Shown: one piece after another, positions 5,367-6,157 of the stretch | How the letters are laid out: each line of letters opens with the position of its first letter | Position numbering within the stretch: the first letter of the stretch is position 1 | Assembly: GCA_013139435.1 (NCBI GenBank) | Contig: WTAW01000140.1 | Location: 1 to 6,157, forward strand | Length of the DNA stretch: 6,157 nucleotides | Reading direction: 5' to 3' | Source of the DNA: Candidatus Aminicenantota bacterium | GTDB taxonomy: Bacteria > Acidobacteriota > Aminicenantia > Aminicenantales > Aminicenantaceae | The notes under the pieces: model-generated | Seen by the model: only the letters and a program-made list of their open reading frames with translations | Database searches by the model: none | What the model was told of the DNA's origin: nothing | Made by a program: the position numbers and the translations under genes

Positions 5367-5401
5367 CCTGCTCATTGATACTATTTACCGCGCCTTTTTT
5401 G

Positions 5402-5430
5402 TTGACATGGATTGTCTGGTATGATTCAAT
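5402..5430 (+). promoter_or_regulatory. Candidate sigma70 promoter for the four-helix membrane protein gene
   Basis: A perfect TTGACA (5402-5407) is spaced 17 bases from TTCAAT (5425-5430, four of six). A start near 5437 leaves a leader of about 39 bases that includes the strong ribosome site AGGAGG at 5465-5470, five bases before the ATG. Confidence 0.45.
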
Positions 5431-5475
5431 TCTAACAACTTAAAGGGTTTCTCATTAAAAAAAGAGGAGGGGAAC

Positions 5476-5877
5476 ATGAAATTACAGAAAAACTTACTTT
5501 GGATCCCCGTAGTATTTGCAATGGCATGGGGATTATTTGGGTTGTTTGCTCCAGAGGCGCTAATGAAATTTTTAAATACTCCATCTGAAAACATTAACTC
5601 AACTCTTATCTCAACTCAAATGCTATTAGGAGTAAGCCTAATCAGCCTGGGAATTATTACTCTTTGGATGCGCAGCTTAAAAGATAAGAGCGCAATGTCA
5701 GGAGCAATGACAGTCGTTGCAGTAGTTTTTTTACTTTTTGGCTTAGAAGCAGTCCTGGTGGATTTTTTGGTTGAGGGCCTGGCCAGAAATATGATCCTGT
5801 TTATTGAGGGCATTGTTTTTATCATTCTTGCGATTCTTTTCTTTCTAAATAGAAAGCCAAAAATAGATATGGGATAG
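5476..5877 (+). CDS. Small four-helix integral membrane protein of unknown function
   Basis: This 133-residue protein is mostly hydrophobic, with probable membrane segments at about 7-25, 43-65, 75-97 and 103-125. A short basic tail (NRKPK) at the end fits a cytoplasmic C-terminus. The first helix is followed by FAPEALMKFLNTP, and the second carries QMLLGVSLISLGIITLW. The pattern of a Pro-Glu after helix 1 and a Gly-rich helix 2 recalls the loosely defined four-helix DoxX/DUF4345-like proteins, but this is a weak resemblance and no catalytic motif is visible. Acidic residues E91, D96 and E111 lie within or at the ends of helices 3 and 4 and are unusual for passive helices. The ATG is preceded by AGGAGG at 5465-5470, so the start is secure. 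It has its own candidate promoter and is followed by 163 bases before the next gene. Confidence 0.8.
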   Translation: MKLQKNLLWIPVVFAMAWGLFGLFAPEALMKFLNTPSENINSTLISTQMLLGVSLISLGIITLWMRSLKDKSAMSGAMTVVAVVFLLFGLEAVLVDFLVEGLARNMILFIEGIVFIILAILFFLNRKPKIDMG

Positions 5878-5891
5878 TATTTGATATTGAT

Positions 5892-5922
5892 CTGACTGAA
5901 AGTTAGTCAGCTTTCAAAAAGC
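5892..5922 (+). terminator. Overlapping small dyads just after the four-helix gene, weak terminator candidate
   Basis: Three short stems compete: CTGACT (5892-5897) with AGTCAG (5905-5910), GAAAG (5898-5902) with CTTTC (5911-5915), and GCTTT (5910-5914) with AAAGC (5918-5922). They start 15 bases after the stop codon, the usual place for a terminator. No T-run follows, however, so intrinsic termination is doubtful. Confidence 0.25.
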
Positions 5923-5946
5923 CCAAACAGAGCATTTCCCGATCAA

Positions 5947-5979
5947 TTGACACAATATTTATATAAAAAAGCCTATAGA
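5947..5979 (+). promoter_or_regulatory. Weak candidate promoter for the lipoprotein gene
   Basis: TTGACA (5947-5952) is perfect, but the only good -10-like hexamer, TATAGA (5974-5979), is 21 bases away, too far for an unaided sigma70 promoter. It directly abuts the 10-base-arm dyad at 5979-6004. This layout could mean an activator-dependent promoter, or the box could be coincidental. Confidence 0.25.
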
Positions 5980-6004
5980 CTGGATTAAGGGGCATTAATC
6001 CAGT
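5979..6004. repeat. Perfect inverted repeat before the lipoprotein gene, operator or leader hairpin
   Basis: ACTGGATTAA (5979-5988) and TTAATCCAGT (5995-6004) are exact reverse complements around the loop GGGGCA (5989-5994). The dyad ends 23 bases before the ribosome site AGGAGG (6028-6033) and 36 bases before the ATG at 6041. It is followed by an AT-rich TATTTATATAT stretch rather than a pure T-run. It may be a regulator-binding site or an RNA hairpin in the leader. Confidence 0.55.
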
Positions 6005-6040
6005 ATTTATATATCACAATCTTTATTAGGAGGGGTAAAC

Positions 6041-6157
6041 ATGAAAAAACTACTTATGGTCATTCCTTTGGTCTTTCTGCTTTGTTTTACTTTCGGCTGC
6101 CAGCAGGGTGAAGAGGTGGCTGAAGCAATGACTGAAGAAGAGATGAAAGCACGTGTT
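6041..6157 (+). CDS. Probable lipoprotein, N-terminal fragment cut by the window end
   Basis: Only the first 39 codons are present. They show a signal peptide: two lysines, a hydrophobic core LLMVIPLVFLLCF (4-16), then TFGC with the likely lipidated cysteine at 20. The lipobox is not ideal (Thr rather than Leu at -3, Gly at -1), so a simple secreted protein is possible. The mature part begins QQGEEVAEAMTEEEMKARV, which is acidic and helical, as in linker regions after lipoprotein anchors. The mature domain lies beyond the window; some lipoproteins with similar starts carry NTF2/SnoaL-like domains, but nothing visible here proves that. The ATG is supported by AGGAGG at 6028-6033, seven bases upstream. 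Confidence 0.75.
   Translation, partial: MKKLLMVIPLVFLLCFTFGCQQGEEVAEAMTEEEMKARV

Noticed and set aside
5390..5401. T-run after GCGCC as an intrinsic terminator of the Lrp-type gene
   Set aside because: No complementary GC-rich arm directly precedes the T-run, and the nearest dyad ends more than 25 bases upstream.

Overview
The window is bacterial. The genes have Shine-Dalgarno sites complementary to the bacterial 16S tail, sigma70-type TTGACA boxes and a lipoprotein-type signal peptide. The gene types suggest an anaerobic or sediment bacterium of the Desulfobacterota (deltaproteobacterial) kind: a receiver-PAS-HD-GYP response regulator, an SGLT-type Na+/solute symporter, a rubredoxin-like cysteine-rich protein and a stand-alone Lrp/AsnC ligand-binding protein. 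This placement is inferred from gene style, not shown by a marker gene. I see no rRNA, tRNA, CRISPR array, transposase or insertion sequence.

Left block (1-3385, plus strand). A leader with a candidate promoter (144-172) precedes a three-gene operon in which the reading frames overlap. The first gene is a response regulator with a PAS sensor and an HD-GYP cyclic-di-GMP phosphodiesterase domain (238-1614). The second is a 78-residue protein with two membrane segments (1611-1847), and the third is a sodium/sugar-type symporter (1847-3385). The first pair overlaps by 4 bases (GTGA) and the second by 1 base (TAATG). Translation is therefore probably coupled, and signalling, small membrane protein and transporter are probably one functional unit. 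The symporter keeps the recognised sugar and sodium site residues of Vibrio SGLT.

Middle block (3390-4205, minus strand). A helical protein of unknown function (3390-3824) ends 4 bases from the symporter stop. Upstream of it is a short protein with 11 cysteines arranged as two zinc-ribbon/rubredoxin-like CxxC pairs (3943-4191). Its start is better placed at a GTG at 4191 than at 4200, because an AGGAGGTGA ribosome site covers 4197-4205. Each gene has its own candidate promoter.

Right block (4206-6157, plus strand, visibly AT-richer). A 372-base gene-free stretch holds divergent promoters and a structured leader with two consecutive inverted repeats. After it come a tandem Lrp/AsnC-type ligand-binding protein without a DNA-binding domain (4578-5222), a four-helix membrane protein (5476-5877) and the first 39 codons of a probable lipoprotein cut by the window end (6041-6157). 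The gaps before the last two genes contain well-formed dyads next to TTGACA boxes. These three genes look like separately promoted units rather than one operon.

The most interesting items are the tightly overlapped phosphodiesterase/small-membrane-protein/symporter operon, the duplicated stand-alone Lrp-type sensor with its structured leader, and the small cysteine-rich protein.
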